A stretch of DNA of 64,000 nt from Sideroxydans lithotrophicus ES-1 (GCF_000025705.1 NC_013959.1:670001-734000), one strand, 5' to 3'; shown: positions 27,445 to 38,645, counted from the first letter of the stretch. Program-made: numbers and translations. Notes: generated by a model not told the origin, from the sequence alone.

Positions 27445-27906
27445 ATGGAACGTACGACATTGGATCTATGGGTAGGCGTTTTTGTGGTGGCAGGCATCGC
27501 GGCGCTGGTGGTGCTGGCACTCAAGGTGGGGAACCTGAGTACCTACAACGTGTCGGAGTCGTATCAGTTGCAGGCTCATTTCACCAATGTCGGCGGTTTG
27601 AAGCCCACCGCTTCGGTGCGCAGCGCCGGCGTACTGGTGGGGCGGGTGACCAGCATCGTGCTGGACACCAATAGCTACGAAGCCAGGGTGACCATGAGCA
27701 TCGACAAGCGTTACCAGTTCCCCAAGGATACTTTTGCCAATATCCTGACTTCGGGTTTGCTGGGCGAGCAATACATCGGTCTGGTTCCGGGCGGGGACGA
27801 CAAGATGTTGCAGAATGGCGAAGAGTTCAAGAAGACGCAGTCCGCAGTTGTGCTGGAGGACTTGATCGGCAAGTTCCTGTACAACAGCTCCAGTTCCAAG
27901 AATTAG
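27445..27906 (+). CDS. mlaD: Periplasmic MCE-domain protein MlaD
   Basis: A 153-residue protein with one N-terminal membrane anchor (VGVFVVAGIAALVVLALKVG) and a single MCE domain (about 38-117: YQLQAHFTNVGGLKPTASVRSAGVLVGRV...). It forms the hexameric ring that passes phospholipid between MlaC and MlaE. Length is typical. It lies between mlaE and mlaC in the operon. Confidence 0.93.
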   Translation: MERTTLDLWVGVFVVAGIAALVVLALKVGNLSTYNVSESYQLQAHFTNVGGLKPTASVRSAGVLVGRVTSIVLDTNSYEARVTMSIDKRYQFPKDTFANILTSGLLGEQYIGLVPGGDDKMLQNGEEFKKTQSAVVLEDLIGKFLYNSSSSKN

Positions 27907-27930
27907 GCCATAGAACGAAAAGAGAAAGCG

Positions 27931-28578
27931 ATGAAGAAGATACTAGTGCTGCTGTCCGGTGTGATATTGCTGAACCTGTCGCTTGGCGCTCGAGCCGATG
28001 TGCCCGATCCGGATGCGCTCATCAGGAATACCGTGGATGAGGTGCTGAATATCGTGCGCAAAGACAAGGATCTGCGCTCCGGCAACCAGAAGAAGATGCT
28101 GGAACTGGTGGATGCGAAAGTCCTGCCGCATTTCAATTTCGAGCATATGACGAAACTTGCGGTGGGCAGAGCATGGCGCACAGCGACACCTGAACAGAAG
28201 AAGGCGCTGATGAACGAGTTTCGTATCATGCTGGTGCGCACTTATACCAAGGCATTCACTTCATATCGCGACCAGGTCGTCGAGATCAAGCCATTCAAGC
28301 TGGAGAGCGGCGCGACCGATGTGACTGTCAAGACTTCCATCGTCAAGCCGGGTTCGCAACAGCCGATACTGGTGGATTACGACATGGAAAAAAGTCCGGA
28401 TGGCTGGAAAGTATATGACTTGACGGTAGAGGGGGTGAGCCTGGTGACCAGTTATCGTGGCACGTTCGCCGACCAGATCCAGCAAGTAGGTATCGACGGC
28501 CTGATCAAGACTCTGGTGGAAAAGAATCAATCTGCCGCGAACAATGCCGCTCTGGCTGAAAAATCGGGGTCCAAGTGA
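27931..28578 (+). CDS. mlaC: Periplasmic phospholipid carrier MlaC
   Basis: A 215-residue exported protein (signal peptide MKKILVLLSGVILLNLSLGARA). The MlaC/Ttg2D fold is shown by FNFEHMTKLAVGRAWRTATPEQK, FRIMLVRTYTKAFTSY and the C-terminal VYDLTVEGVSLVTSYRGTF. It shuttles phospholipid between the outer-membrane MlaA complex and MlaFEDB. Its stop overlaps the GTG start of mlaB. Confidence 0.93.
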   Translation: MKKILVLLSGVILLNLSLGARADVPDPDALIRNTVDEVLNIVRKDKDLRSGNQKKMLELVDAKVLPHFNFEHMTKLAVGRAWRTATPEQKKALMNEFRIMLVRTYTKAFTSYRDQVVEIKPFKLESGATDVTVKTSIVKPGSQQPILVDYDMEKSPDGWKVYDLTVEGVSLVTSYRGTFADQIQQVGIDGLIKTLVEKNQSAANNAALAEKSGSK

Positions 28579-28865
28579 TCCGGCGCGACGGTAATTGTCT
28601 GCGGGTTTCCGGTTCTCTGACCATGGCTACCATAGGCGCTTCGTTTGCCGAGGCCATGCAGCCTCTGGAGGGGAAAGACTGGACGGTCGATCTGGCGCAA
28701 GTTGAGGCAGCAGATTCTGCAGCGGTGGGTTTGCTGCTGGGCTGGTTGCGCAACGCCCAGCGTCACGAGGCTAAACTGGTCTTCGTCAACGTTCCGGACA
28801 ATCTGCGCAGTCTTGCCGACCTCTACGGGGTGGCCGACGCGCTGCCATTGAGTCACTCATCATAA
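28575..28865 (+). CDS. mlaB: STAS-domain protein MlaB
   Basis: A 96-residue STAS protein, the cytoplasmic accessory subunit that stabilises MlaF. VDLAQVEAADSAAVGLLLGWLRNA is the typical STAS helix region, with the Ser of DSAAV. GTG start overlaps the mlaC stop (GTGA), so it is translationally coupled. Its usual downstream neighbour in many proteobacteria (a BolA-like gene) is missing; murA follows directly. Confidence 0.88.
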   Translation: MIRRDGNCLRVSGSLTMATIGASFAEAMQPLEGKDWTVDLAQVEAADSAAVGLLLGWLRNAQRHEAKLVFVNVPDNLRSLADLYGVADALPLSHSS

Positions 28866-30149
<1,284 letters not shown>

Positions 30150-30187
30150 ACGTATTCGGGCGGCACAAGCGCCGCTTGAAATGAATA

Positions 30188-30250
30188 CCCTCTCCCGGCG
30201 CTCACGCGCCACCCTCTCTCGCTTGCGGGTGAGGGGGCGGGGGAGAGGGG
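30188..30250. repeat. G/C-tract palindromic repeat between murA and hisG
   Basis: The arms CCCTCTCCC (30188-30196) and GGGGGAGAGGG (about 30238-30249) enclose smaller hairpins (GGCGCTCACGCGCC, CCCTCTCTCGC...GGGTGAGGG). It has the same design as the repeats inside cysS and addA, here in the more usual intergenic position just before the hisG ribosome site. Confidence 0.7.
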
Positions 30251-30265
30251 GAAGAAAGAGAAAAT

Positions 30266-30904
30266 ATGATCACCATCGCCTTATCCAAGGGACGCATCTT
30301 CGAAGAAACCATGCCGTTGCTGCAGGCAGCTGGCGTCACCGCGCTGGAAGATCCCGAGTCTTCGCGCAAGCTGATCCTGCCGACCAATCGCGACGACGTG
30401 CGGCTGATCATCGTGCGCGCATCCGATGTGCCGACCTATGTGCAGTACGGTGCCGCCGATCTCGGCGTAGCGGGCAAGGATGTGCTCAATGAACACGGCG
30501 GCGAGGGCTTGTACCAGCCGCTGGACCTCAACATCGCCAAGTGCCGCATGATGGTCGCGGTGCGCAATGACTTCGATTACGAGTCGGCGGTGAAGCAGGG
30601 CGCGCGTCTGCGCGTGGCGACCAAGTATGTGAAGACTGCACGCGAACACTTCGCCTCCAAAGGTGTGCACGTCGACCTTATCAAGTTATATGGGTCGATG
30701 GAACTGGCGCCGCTGGTCGGCCTGTCCGATGCCATCGTCGACCTGGTGAGCAGCGGTGCCACATTGAAGGCCAACAACCTCAAGGCAGTAGAAGAGATCG
30801 CGCCGATTTCTTCGCGTCTGGTGGTGAATCAGGCTTCGTTGAAGCTCAAGCGCGCCACGATTCAGCCGATGCTGGATGCGTTTGCGGGAGCAGTAAAATC
30901 ATAA
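30266..30904 (+). CDS. hisG: ATP phosphoribosyltransferase catalytic subunit (short form)
   Basis: A 212-residue short-form HisG, the first step of histidine synthesis (ATP plus PRPP). It begins [19 protein letters not shown] and has [22 protein letters not shown] and [15 protein letters not shown] (PRPP-binding). The short form lacks the C-terminal regulatory domain, so a HisZ partner should exist elsewhere in the genome; none is in this window. hisD follows on the same strand. Confidence 0.94.
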   Translation: MITIALSKGRIFEETMPLLQAAGVTALEDPESSRKLILPTNRDDVRLIIVRASDVPTYVQYGAADLGVAGKDVLNEHGGEGLYQPLDLNIAKCRMMVAVRNDFDYESAVKQGARLRVATKYVKTAREHFASKGVHVDLIKLYGSMELAPLVGLSDAIVDLVSSGATLKANNLKAVEEIAPISSRLVVNQASLKLKRATIQPMLDAFAGAVKS

Positions 30905-30906
30905 AC

Positions 30907-30934
30907 CGTCATTCCGGCCTGCGCCGGAATGACG
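30907..30934. repeat. 12-bp-arm palindromic repeat between hisG and hisD
   Basis: Perfect inverted repeat CGTCATTCCGGC (30907-30918), 4-base loop CTGC, GCCGGAATGACG (30923-30934). It begins 2 bases after the hisG stop. This GTCATTCC...GGAATGAC motif is a common interspersed hairpin family in proteobacteria and is distinct from the G/C-tract repeats. It has no T-run, so it is more likely an mRNA-stabilising or repeat element than a terminator. Confidence 0.7.
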
Positions 30935-30950
30935 AACAGACAGGTGGCAA

Positions 30951-32249
30951 ATGAACATTACGAGACTATCCACACAACAAGCCGATTTCGACGCCAAGCT
31001 GGGCAAACTGCTGGCCTTTGAAGAGACCGCAGATGAAAAGCTGGAAGCCACAGTCGCCGCCATCATCGCCGATGTAAAAGGTCGCGGCGATGCTGCCGTG
31101 CTGGAATACACCCGCAAGTTCGACCGTTTGCCGCTCGCCGATGCGGCTGCGATGGAATTGCCGAAGTCCGAACTGAAAGCGGCTTTCGAGGGGCTGCCTG
31201 CCGACCAGAAGAATGCGCTGCAACAAGCGGCGCAGCGCGTGACTTCATATCACAAGAAGCAGGTCCAGGTTTCCTGGAATTACCTTGACGACGACGGCAC
31301 CATGCTCGGCCAGCAAGTCACGCCGCTGGATCGCGTCGGCCTCTATGTGCCAGGCGGCAAAGCGGCCTATCCATCGTCGGTGCTGATGAATGCCCTGCCT
31401 GCCAAAGTGGCGGGTGTCGCCGAGCTCATCATGGTCGTCCCCACACCGGAGGGCGTGAAGAATCCACTGGTGCTGGCGGCGGCCTATCTGTCGGGCGTTG
31501 ATCGCGTGTTCACCATCGGCGGCGCACAGGCGGTGGCGGCGCTTGCCTACGGTACGGAGACCATACCCAAAGTGGACAAGGTCGTTGGCCCGGGCAACGC
31601 CTACGTCGCCTCCGCCAAGCGTCGCGTGTTCGGCGTGTGCGGCATCGACATGATCGCCGGGCCTTCCGAGATATTGGTCATCTGCGACGGCAAGACCGAT
31701 CCGGACTGGGTGGCGATGGACCTGTTCTCGCAGGCCGAGCACGACGAGTTGGCGCAGGCCATTTTGCTCTCGCCGGATGCCGCTTTCATCGAGGCTGTGG
31801 CATCGAGTGCCAACAAACTGCTGGAACGGATGCCGCGCAAGGACATCATCAAGACTGCGCTGGAGAATCGCGGTGCGCTGATCCACGTCGCCGATATGGA
31901 CGAAGCCTGCCGCATCAGCAACCGCATCGCACCCGAACATCTGGAACTGTCCGTTGGCGACCCGCAGACCTGGCTGCCCAAGCTCAAGCACGCCGGCGCC
32001 ATCTTCATGGGCCGCTATACATCGGAATCGCTGGGCGATTACTGCGCCGGCCCCAATCACGTCCTGCCTACCTCGGGCACGGCACGGTTTTCCTCGCCAT
32101 TGGGCGTGTACGACTTCCAGAAACGCAGCAGCCTGATCCAGGTTTCGCCCAAAGGTGCCCAAAAATTAGGCGAAATTGCCTCTGTATTGGCTTTTGGCGA
32201 GGGTTTGCAGGCGCATGCCCAATCCGCGCTCTACCGGAAGGGGCAGTGA
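30951..32249 (+). CDS. hisD: Histidinol dehydrogenase
   Basis: A 432-residue zinc enzyme catalysing the last two steps of histidine synthesis, L-histidinol to L-histidine with NAD+. The family signature is visible: [29 protein letters not shown] (zinc ligands Gln and His) and the C-terminal EHLEL and [19 protein letters not shown]. It is 46 bases downstream of hisG. The next genes in the usual his order (hisC, hisB) are absent; rpmB follows. Confidence 0.95.
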   Translation: MNITRLSTQQADFDAKLGKLLAFEETADEKLEATVAAIIADVKGRGDAAVLEYTRKFDRLPLADAAAMELPKSELKAAFEGLPADQKNALQQAAQRVTSYHKKQVQVSWNYLDDDGTMLGQQVTPLDRVGLYVPGGKAAYPSSVLMNALPAKVAGVAELIMVVPTPEGVKNPLVLAAAYLSGVDRVFTIGGAQAVAALAYGTETIPKVDKVVGPGNAYVASAKRRVFGVCGIDMIAGPSEILVICDGKTDPDWVAMDLFSQAEHDELAQAILLSPDAAFIEAVASSANKLLERMPRKDIIKTALENRGALIHVADMDEACRISNRIAPEHLELSVGDPQTWLPKLKHAGAIFMGRYTSESLGDYCAGPNHVLPTSGTARFSSPLGVYDFQKRSSLIQVSPKGAQKLGEIASVLAFGEGLQAHAQSALYRKGQ

Positions 32250-32257
32250 AATTTGGG

Positions 32258-32286
32258 TTGTGTCTTTGCGGGCGTTTATGTAGAAT
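32258..32286 (+). promoter_or_regulatory. Sigma-70-type promoter for rpmB-rpmG
   Basis: TTGTGT (32258-32263), a 17-base spacer, TAGAAT (32281-32286), 35 bases before the rpmB ATG. Spacing is ideal and the position fits a new transcription unit after hisD. Confidence 0.6.
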
Positions 32287-32321
32287 CGCGCCTCTTTGAA
32301 AAACTGGTTGGGGAAATTGTC

Positions 32322-32558
32322 ATGGCACGCGTCTGTCAAGTAACTGGGAAAAAGCCCATGGTGGGCAACAACATCTCCCACGCGAACAATAAAACCAAGC
32401 GCCGTTTCTTGCCGAATCTGCAACGCCGCCGCTTGTGGGTAGAATCTGAGAATCGTTGGGTGTCTTTGCGCCTGACCAATGCCGCATTGCGCACCATCGA
32501 CAAGAACGGCATCGACGCCGTCCTGTTCGAGATGCGTGCCCGCGGCGAGAAGGTATAA
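32322..32558 (+). CDS. rpmB: 50S ribosomal protein L28
   Basis: A 78-residue ribosomal protein beginning [32 protein letters not shown], the L28 signature, and ending in the conserved [13 protein letters not shown] region. Start set at 32322, which gives the family length; the frame is open further upstream. It is followed 12 bases later by rpmG, the usual order. Confidence 0.96.
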   Translation: MARVCQVTGKKPMVGNNISHANNKTKRRFLPNLQRRRLWVESENRWVSLRLTNAALRTIDKNGIDAVLFEMRARGEKV

Positions 32559-32570
32559 AGGAGAACGACT

Positions 32571-32738
32571 GTGGCAAAAGGCGCACGCGAAAAGATCAAG
32601 CTGGAATCCTCCGCAGGTACGGGGCACTTCTATACCACCAACAAGAACAAGCGCACCACCCCGGAAAAACTCGAATTCATGAAGTTCGACCCGGTGGCGC
32701 GCAAGCATGTCGCATACAAGGAAACGAAGTTGAAGTGA
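32571..32738 (+). CDS. rpmG: 50S ribosomal protein L33
   Basis: A 55-residue protein, GTG start with AAGGAG upstream. Translation begins [20 protein letters not shown] and continues [21 protein letters not shown], typical L33. It lacks the CxxC pairs, so it is the zinc-independent form. Cotranscribed with rpmB and followed by a strong terminator. Confidence 0.95.
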   Translation: MAKGAREKIKLESSAGTGHFYTTNKNKRTTPEKLEFMKFDPVARKHVAYKETKLK

Positions 32739-32764
32739 TTCGGCAGGACAACGATATGCAAAAG

Positions 32765-32791
32765 AAAGCCCGCAGAAATGCGGGCTTTTTT
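32765..32791 (+). terminator. Rho-independent terminator after rpmG
   Basis: AAAGCCCGCA (32765-32774), loop GAAA, TGCGGGCTTT (32779-32788), running into a T-run through 32791. A 10-bp perfect stem, 27 bases after the rpmG stop. Confidence 0.9.
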
Positions 32792-32798
32792 GTTGTGG

Positions 32799-33158
32799 TC
32801 ACTCGCTGCGGGGATGAGGCTTCGGCTTATTGAAAGAATCGATGAATTGCTGCCTGATGGCATTCAGGTAACCCTTGCTGCAAGTGCCCTGATACTCCAG
32901 CCAGTGAACGGTGTTGTTGGTGAGGACGATGCTGCCAGAGATGATCACGCTGCCTGCCGAAACGGTCAGCATCACAGCGAGACATTCGTTATAGCTTCCG
33001 CAGTTCGGATTGATTTGAACCGTCTTGAGCGACATGCTTTTTGTGTAGGTCCTGCAGGAAGAGGGGGAGGCCTCTTCCTGATCCACTACCGGTACGGCAA
33101 CACAGGCCGACAGGGAAATTGCCAGAAGGATGACGGAGAGTGTTTCCGGTATCCTCAT
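32799..33158 (-). CDS. Small lipoprotein, unknown function
   Basis: A 119-residue predicted lipoprotein. The signal MRIPETLSVILLAISLSAC has a lipobox LSAC with Cys at residue 19. The mature part has five further Cys (SCRTY, NCGSYNEC, GTCSKG), which suggests disulfides, and a hydrophobic beta stretch AVMLTVSAGSVIISGSIVL. Family not recognised. It lies 16 bases after the SpoIIAA-like gene on the minus strand, so it may be the last gene of that unit. Confidence 0.55.
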   Translation of the reverse strand: MRIPETLSVILLAISLSACVAVPVVDQEEASPSSCRTYTKSMSLKTVQINPNCGSYNECLAVMLTVSAGSVIISGSIVLTNNTVHWLEYQGTCSKGYLNAIRQQFIDSFNKPKPHPRSE

Positions 33159-33174
33159 CTGGCTCTGGCTGCGG

Positions 33175-33522
33175 TCACTGCTGAGCCCAGATCTGCGCCT
33201 CGCTGTAATCGTTGAACACCCGGATATCGGCATCGACGAACAGGCGCGATAGCCATGCCTGCCAGGTGAGCCACTGGTTGTCGGTGACGACGGCGATCCT
33301 GTTGAAATCGTGGTTATGTTCGCGACGGAAGAATTTGATCTCCTCCCATGCGACATCCGGCGTGTAGGCGAGCATGCCGCGCAGGTCGAACAGCAGGTTG
33401 ATCTTGCCGGGCGCCTTGAGTTTGTACAGCGCGTGTTCCTCGAACTGCTTGAAGTCGGCGATCGTGAATTCGCCCATGACGGCGATATTGACCAGGTTGT
33501 TCTTTTCTTCGATGGTGATCAT
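33175..33522 (-). CDS. SpoIIAA-like STAS/CRAL-TRIO-type protein
   Basis: A 115-residue protein: [20 protein letters not shown], then LLFDLRGMLAYTPDVAWEEIKF and RIAVVTDNQWLTWQAWLSRLF. This is the SpoIIAA-like (DUF3478) pattern, a STAS-related fold of unknown ligand. The ATG at 33522 overlaps the stop of the EamA transporter gene (ATGA), so the two are translationally coupled. Confidence 0.78.
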   Translation of the reverse strand: MITIEEKNNLVNIAVMGEFTIADFKQFEEHALYKLKAPGKINLLFDLRGMLAYTPDVAWEEIKFFRREHNHDFNRIAVVTDNQWLTWQAWLSRLFVDADIRVFNDYSEAQIWAQQ

Positions 33523-34373
33523 TTTATTGCCCCTGCATTGGTTGGTGCCAGACGCAAGCTTAACATGCCGCTGGCGATGATGAGTGCGATGCCGAGCCAC
33601 GCGCTCAAACTCAGCAGTTCGTGCCAGAACAGCAAGCCGAACAATGCCGAGAATACGATGGTGCTATAGGCCAGACTGCCTACCACCAAAGCCTGGCCGG
33701 TGCGATGGGCACGGGTCAGGGCAAGTTGCGCGAAAGTGGCTGCAGCGCCGATGCCGACAAGCAATGGCAGGTCGTTCAGGGAGATTGCATGCAGCTGGTC
33801 TTGCAGCATCCAGGCACCGCTGGCGAGGGTGGCAATCAGGTTGAAATAGAACACTACGCGCATGCCGGGCTCGCCCAGCGCACCCAGTTGACGCACATTG
33901 AGCAAGGCCACTGCGGCAAGCAGGCCCGAGAGCAGGCCCAGCAAACCGTCCAATAAGCGATCATGCTCGAACGTCGGGTGCAACAGCAGCACCACGCCGG
34001 CAAAGCCGACAGCCAGGGCGCTGCTCAGGGGTGCGTGGAACGCCTCCTTCAGCACCAGTAAGGTCAATGCGGAAAGGAACAGGGAGGAGGTGTAGTTGAG
34101 CGTGATCGCGGTCGCCAGCGGCAGGGTGCCGATGCAATAGAAGAACAGCATCATGGCGACCGTGCCGGACAGTCCGCGCCAGAGGTGGCTGCGCCAGTGG
34201 CGCGTGGCTAGCACGACCTTTGCGCGGTGCAGCATCGCATACACGATGAGCAGGCCAAAGAAAGAGCGGTAGAACACCAGTTCGCTGGCGGAGAAATGCG
34301 ACGAGCCGTATTTGACCAGCACACCCATGCAGGCGAACAGCAGGCCGGCTACCAGCATCCACAAAGCGCCCAC
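33519..34373 (-). CDS. EamA/DMT-superfamily transporter
   Basis: A 284-residue inner-membrane protein with about ten hydrophobic segments in two EamA halves. Typical features: [36 protein letters not shown] at the start and the second-half repeat beginning near residue 150. Probably an exporter of small metabolites; substrate not predictable. It starts 6 bases after the Rieske oxygenase stop and is followed by the overlapping SpoIIAA-like gene. Confidence 0.85.
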   Translation of the reverse strand: MGALWMLVAGLLFACMGVLVKYGSSHFSASELVFYRSFFGLLIVYAMLHRAKVVLATRHWRSHLWRGLSGTVAMMLFFYCIGTLPLATAITLNYTSSLFLSALTLLVLKEAFHAPLSSALAVGFAGVVLLLHPTFEHDRLLDGLLGLLSGLLAAVALLNVRQLGALGEPGMRVVFYFNLIATLASGAWMLQDQLHAISLNDLPLLVGIGAAATFAQLALTRAHRTGQALVVGSLAYSTIVFSALFGLLFWHELLSLSAWLGIALIIASGMLSLRLAPTNAGAIK

Positions 34374-34379
34374 GGGAAC

Positions 34380-35486
34380 TTACTTCAGGTGCGGTTCGAT
34401 GTTGCGGCGCAGGAACTCGTGGAAGTGCAGCATGCCGTCCTCGGTTGGCGACTGGTACGGGCCGACTTCTTCGATGCCCTGCCTGTACAAGGCCCGGCGG
34501 CCCTGATGCATGCGCAGGCAGATGATGTCGTCCTCCACTGCCGTTTCGCGGTAAGCCTTCTTTTCGGCCTCGATGTAGTCGCGCTCGAACAGCACGATGT
34601 CTTCGGGATAATAGAACTCGACGATATTGGTGCAGGCATCCGTGCCGCGCGGTACCACAGTGCTTACCACCAGCGTGTTCGGATACCACTCGACCGTGAT
34701 GTTGGGGTAGTAGGTCAGCCAGATCGCGCCGTATCGCGGGAGCTTGCCATTGTTGTAGCGCATCACCTGCGCCGCCCACTTTTCGTAGACCGGGCTGCCC
34801 GCCTTGCGTTGCAGGTTATTGATACCCACAGTCTGTACGCTGAAGTGTTCGCCGAAGGTCCACTTGAGGTCGTCGCAATTGACCATCTGTCCCAAACCCG
34901 GATGGAATGGCACGACGTGATAGTCTTCCTGATAGACCTCGATGAAGGTCTTCCAGTTGAAGTCGTATTCGTCCACTTCAACGCGATCCAGCATGTAGCC
35001 GGAGAAATCGATCTCATCGAATTCGGGCATGCCCGCCAGATCCCTGGCGATGTCGCGCTGTCCCGCGAACAACAGGCCTTTCCAGTTCTGCAGCGGTGTC
35101 TTGTTCAGGTGCAGGCAGGGATTGTTGGGGAAGTGCGGCGCTCCGATCAGCTCGCCGCTGGTCTTGTAAGTCCAGCGATGCAGCGGGCACACGATATTCT
35201 TTGCGGTACCGCGGCCTTCCAGCATGGTGGCCTGGCGATGGCGGCAGATATTGGAAAGCAGTTCAACGCCGTTCTCATTGCGTACCAGCATCTTGGCTTT
35301 ATCCATCCACTCGATCACGTGATAGTCGCCAAGGTTGGGCACCATCAGTTCGTGCCCTACATATTTGGGACCGGCATCGAGCAGCACGCGCTGCTCGATC
35401 TCCAGTACTTGCGGATCGAAATACCAGCGCAAAGGCGGTTGTGCGGATACCGGGTTGAATTGCTTGAACTTGGCGACTTCGGACAT
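34380..35486 (-). CDS. Rieske non-heme iron oxygenase, alpha-subunit type
   Basis: A 368-residue protein with an N-terminal Rieske [2Fe-2S] domain, CRHRQATML...CPLHRW near residues 80-105, and a C-terminal catalytic domain in which the ExYxEDYHVxxxHP motif ([15 protein letters not shown]) supplies mononuclear iron ligands. This is a ring-hydroxylating oxygenase alpha-subunit architecture. No reductase or beta subunit is nearby, so its substrate and electron partner are unknown. Start at 35486 because the preceding in-frame extension is low-quality and Pro/Arg rich. Confidence 0.85.
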   Translation of the reverse strand: MSEVAKFKQFNPVSAQPPLRWYFDPQVLEIEQRVLLDAGPKYVGHELMVPNLGDYHVIEWMDKAKMLVRNENGVELLSNICRHRQATMLEGRGTAKNIVCPLHRWTYKTSGELIGAPHFPNNPCLHLNKTPLQNWKGLLFAGQRDIARDLAGMPEFDEIDFSGYMLDRVEVDEYDFNWKTFIEVYQEDYHVVPFHPGLGQMVNCDDLKWTFGEHFSVQTVGINNLQRKAGSPVYEKWAAQVMRYNNGKLPRYGAIWLTYYPNITVEWYPNTLVVSTVVPRGTDACTNIVEFYYPEDIVLFERDYIEAEKKAYRETAVEDDIICLRMHQGRRALYRQGIEEVGPYQSPTEDGMLHFHEFLRRNIEPHLK

Positions 35487-35559
35487 ACCCACTCTTTCTG
35501 TGAATACGATTTTCAGGGTCTCGGATTGTCCCCGAAAACAGCAGGTGGGGCAATAAAAA

Positions 35560-35589
35560 TTGGCTCTGCGTCTGGTGCTTAGGTAAAAT
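35560..35589 (+). promoter_or_regulatory. Candidate promoter for xseB-ispA-dxs
   Basis: TTGGCT (35560-35565), 18-base spacer, TAAAAT (35584-35589), 37 bases before the xseB ATG and divergent from the Rieske gene. Confidence 0.5.
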
Positions 35590-35626
35590 GCCGCCCTTAC
35601 GCAAAATTGACGTGCAGGGAATCGAG

Positions 35627-35872
35627 ATGGCGGCAAAGCCCAACAAGATACTGAGTTTCGAAGCCGCACTGGCAGAGCTGGAACAGGTGGTGGCAGACAT
35701 GGAGTCCGGCAAGCTGGCGCTGGAAGATTCATTGGTTTCCTACAAGCGCGGCGCGGAATTGTTGTCATTCTGCCGTTCCCGTCTGGATGACGCGCAACAG
35801 CAGGTGCGTATGCTGGAAGAAGGCTCACTCAAGGATTTCACTGCGTCTGGCGACACGAACGCAGATAGATAA
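35627..35872 (+). CDS. xseB: Exodeoxyribonuclease VII small subunit
   Basis: An 81-residue helical protein: LSFEAALAELEQVVADMESGKLALEDSLVSYKRG is the XseB signature. It forms exonuclease VII with XseA (not in the window). Start at 35627 gives the family length. Its TAA overlaps the ispA ATG by one base, and xseB-ispA-dxs is a common conserved operon. Confidence 0.93.
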   Translation: MAAKPNKILSFEAALAELEQVVADMESGKLALEDSLVSYKRGAELLSFCRSRLDDAQQQVRMLEEGSLKDFTASGDTNADR

Positions 35873-36759
35873 TGTCCGATTTCCTGTCCTGGGTTTCCAT
35901 CCACCAATCCCGTTTTGAAGATGCGGTGGGGCGCTTGCTGCCTCAGACCGATGTTTTGCCGCAACGGTTGCATGCCGCGATGCGCTATAGCGTACTCGAA
36001 GGCGGCAAGCGTGTGCGCCCGTTGCTTGCCTATGCGGCAGGCGAACTTGCAGGTGCGCCGATCGAACGCGTCGAGATTGCCGCCGCCGCCGTCGAACTCA
36101 TTCACGCCTATTCGCTGGTGCATGACGATATGCCTTGCATGGATGACGATGTATTGCGCCGGGGCAAACCGACCTGCCATATCGAATACGATGAAGCTAC
36201 TGCATTGCTGGTGGGGGATGCGCTGCAAAGCCTGGCGTTCCAGTTGTTGTCCGAGCACCGACTGAGCGACGATCCATCCAGGCAATTGCAGATGGTGAGA
36301 TTGCTGGCTGCAGCTTCCGGCTCGCGCGGAATGGCGGGCGGACAGGCGATCGACCTCGCAAGCGTGGGAAAACAGCTGGCGATGCCTGAGCTTGAGCAGA
36401 TGCATATCTACAAGACTGGCGCGCTGATCCGCGCGGCGATCCTGCTTGGTGCGCACTGTGGCAAGCTGGATCAGGCGCAACTCGACAAGCTCGACCGTTA
36501 CGGCAAATGCATCGGACTGGCGTTCCAGGTGGTGGACGATGTGCTGGACAGCGAGGCCGATACCGCGACCTTGGGCAAGACGGCGGGCAAGGATAAAGAC
36601 AACGACAAACCCACCTATGTGACTTTGCTCGGCGTGCAAGCAGCAAAGCGGATGGCTGCGACTCTGCATCAGGAAGCACTAGATACCCTGAAAGAGTTTG
36701 GCGCATCAGCGCAGCGCCTGCATGATTTGGCCGATTTCATCGTGATGAGAAAATTCTGA
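35872..36759 (+). CDS. ispA: Polyprenyl (farnesyl) diphosphate synthase
   Basis: A 295-residue short-chain prenyltransferase condensing IPP with DMAPP/GPP. First aspartate-rich motif [10 protein letters not shown] near residues 84-93 and second FQVVDDVLD near 221-229; GGKRVRP at 43-49. It overlaps xseB and dxs by one base each, consistent with cotranslation and a role in isoprenoid supply. Confidence 0.94.
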   Translation: MSDFLSWVSIHQSRFEDAVGRLLPQTDVLPQRLHAAMRYSVLEGGKRVRPLLAYAAGELAGAPIERVEIAAAAVELIHAYSLVHDDMPCMDDDVLRRGKPTCHIEYDEATALLVGDALQSLAFQLLSEHRLSDDPSRQLQMVRLLAAASGSRGMAGGQAIDLASVGKQLAMPELEQMHIYKTGALIRAAILLGAHCGKLDQAQLDKLDRYGKCIGLAFQVVDDVLDSEADTATLGKTAGKDKDNDKPTYVTLLGVQAAKRMAATLHQEALDTLKEFGASAQRLHDLADFIVMRKF

Positions 36760-38603
36760 TGTACCCACTGCTCCATACCATCGACACTCCGGATGATCTG
36801 CGCAAACTGGAACGGGCGCAGCTGCCGCAACTGGCGGATGAACTGCGTGCCTTCCTGATCGAATCGGTGAGCAAGACCGGCGGCCATCTGTCCTCGAATC
36901 TCGGCACGGTTGAATTGACCATTGCGCTCCATTACATATACGACACGCCGGAGGACCGGCTGGTATGGGATGTCGGCCATCAGACCTATGCCCACAAGAT
37001 ACTCACCGGACGCCGCGCGGCGATGGGCGGTCTGCGCATGGCACACGGCATCTCCGGCTTTCCAAAGCGCAACGAGAGCCGGTATGACGCCTTTGGTACC
37101 GGGCATTCCAGCACTTCCATTTCGGCAGCGCTGGGGATGGCGGTGGCAGCCCGGCTGGCGGGCAAGGACAATCGCTCGGTTGCCATCATCGGCGATGGCG
37201 CGATGTCGGGGGGCATGGCATTCGAGGCGCTGAATAACGCGGGTGCCATGGATGCCAATCTGCTGGTCATCCTCAACGACAACGACATGTCCATATCGCG
37301 CCCGGTCGGCGCGCTCAACAACTATCTGGCGAAATTGATGTCCGGTCGTTTCTATGCGGCGATGCGGCGCGGCAGCGAGAAGATCCTGAAAGGCATGCCA
37401 CCGGTACTGGAGTTTGCCAAGCGTGCAGAAGAGCACGTCAAGGGCATGGTCACGCCGGGCACGCTGTTCGAAGAGTTCGGCTTCAACTACATCGGTCCGA
37501 TTGATGGCCACGATCTGGATGTGCTGGTCGAGACTCTGGGCAATATCCGCAAGCTGGAAGGCCCGCAGTTCCTGCACATCGTCACGCAAAAGGGTAAAGG
37601 TTACGCCCATGCCGAAGACGATTGCGTGCTGTATCACGGCGTCGGCAAATTCGATCCCAGCCATGGCATCACGGCCAAACCCAGTACCAAGCCCACCTAC
37701 ACACAAGTGTTCGGCGAGTGGTTGTGCGACATGGCGGCACAGGATGCGCGTCTGGTCGGTATTACACCTGCGATGTGCGAGGGTTCCGGCATGGTCGAGT
37801 TCGCCGAGAAGTTCCCCCAGCGTTATTTCGATGTCGGCATCGCCGAGCAGCATGCGCTGACCTTTGCTGCAGGCTTGGCCTGCGACGGCTTCAAGCCGGT
37901 GGTGGCGATCTACTCGACCTTCCTGCAACGAGGATATGATCAGCTCATTCACGACATCGCCATCCAGAATCTGCCCGTGGTGTTGGCCATCGACCGCGGT
38001 GGCCTGGTTGGGGCGGACGGTGCGACCCATGCCGGGAGTTTCGATCTTTCCTATTTGCGTAGTGTGCCCAACATGACAGTGATGGCGCCGGCTGACGAGA
38101 AAGAATGCCGGCAGATGCTGAGCACTGCCTTCCACCTCGATACGCCGAGTGCCGTGCGTTATCCGCGCGGTACCGGGCCTGGGGTAATGGTACAGAAGGA
38201 CTTGCAGGCCATACCTGTGGGCAAAGGCGAAGTGCGCCGGGAAGGTGGCAAGGTTGCCATCCTCGCCTTCGGTTCGATGCTTGCTCCTGCGTTGGAGGCT
38301 GCCGGGCAACTCGATGCCACCGTCGCCAACATGCGCTTCGTCAAGCCGCTGGACGAAGAGCTGGTGCTGAAGCTGGCGCGCGAGCATGCGCTACTGGTCA
38401 CAGTGGAAGAGAACACCCTGCAGGGCGGGGCCGGCAGCGCGGTAGCGGAATGTCTGGCTCGACGCGGTATCGTCGTGCCCATGTTGCATCTGGGCTTGCC
38501 GGATGCATTCCTGGAACAGGGCGACCCCGTGCAGATGCTGGCCGATTGCGGCCTGGATGCGAATGGAATCGCACGTTCTATCAGCAAAAAGTTGGCTGGT
38601 TGA
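36759..38603 (+). CDS. dxs: 1-deoxy-D-xylulose-5-phosphate synthase
   Basis: A 614-residue thiamine-diphosphate enzyme starting the MEP isoprenoid pathway from pyruvate and glyceraldehyde 3-phosphate. TPP-binding motif [18 protein letters not shown] near 146-163, transketolase features [17 protein letters not shown], and the C-terminal domain with [14 protein letters not shown]. Length is typical. It is the last gene of xseB-ispA-dxs. Confidence 0.95.
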   Translation: MYPLLHTIDTPDDLRKLERAQLPQLADELRAFLIESVSKTGGHLSSNLGTVELTIALHYIYDTPEDRLVWDVGHQTYAHKILTGRRAAMGGLRMAHGISGFPKRNESRYDAFGTGHSSTSISAALGMAVAARLAGKDNRSVAIIGDGAMSGGMAFEALNNAGAMDANLLVILNDNDMSISRPVGALNNYLAKLMSGRFYAAMRRGSEKILKGMPPVLEFAKRAEEHVKGMVTPGTLFEEFGFNYIGPIDGHDLDVLVETLGNIRKLEGPQFLHIVTQKGKGYAHAEDDCVLYHGVGKFDPSHGITAKPSTKPTYTQVFGEWLCDMAAQDARLVGITPAMCEGSGMVEFAEKFPQRYFDVGIAEQHALTFAAGLACDGFKPVVAIYSTFLQRGYDQLIHDIAIQNLPVVLAIDRGGLVGADGATHAGSFDLSYLRSVPNMTVMAPADEKECRQMLSTAFHLDTPSAVRYPRGTGPGVMVQKDLQAIPVGKGEVRREGGKVAILAFGSMLAPALEAAGQLDATVANMRFVKPLDEELVLKLAREHALLVTVEENTLQGGAGSAVAECLARRGIVVPMLHLGLPDAFLEQGDPVQMLADCGLDANGIARSISKKLAG

Positions 38604-38624
38604 GATTGTCCGACAAGAACAGTC

Positions 38625-38645
38625 GGGTAATGGGTATAATTGCCC
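38625..38645 (+). promoter_or_regulatory. -10 element and inverted repeat upstream of folE2
   Basis: A TATAAT (38635-38640) is embedded in an imperfect inverted repeat GGGTAAT-N7-ATTGCCC (38625-38645), about 24 bases upstream of folE2. The repeat could be an operator; folE2 genes are often under zinc control, but the sequence does not match the classical gamma-proteobacterial Zur box. Confidence 0.35.

Noticed and set aside
36669-38387. 572-codon frame antisense to dxs
   Set aside because: Antisense shadow of a conserved enzyme gene with no motif of its own.
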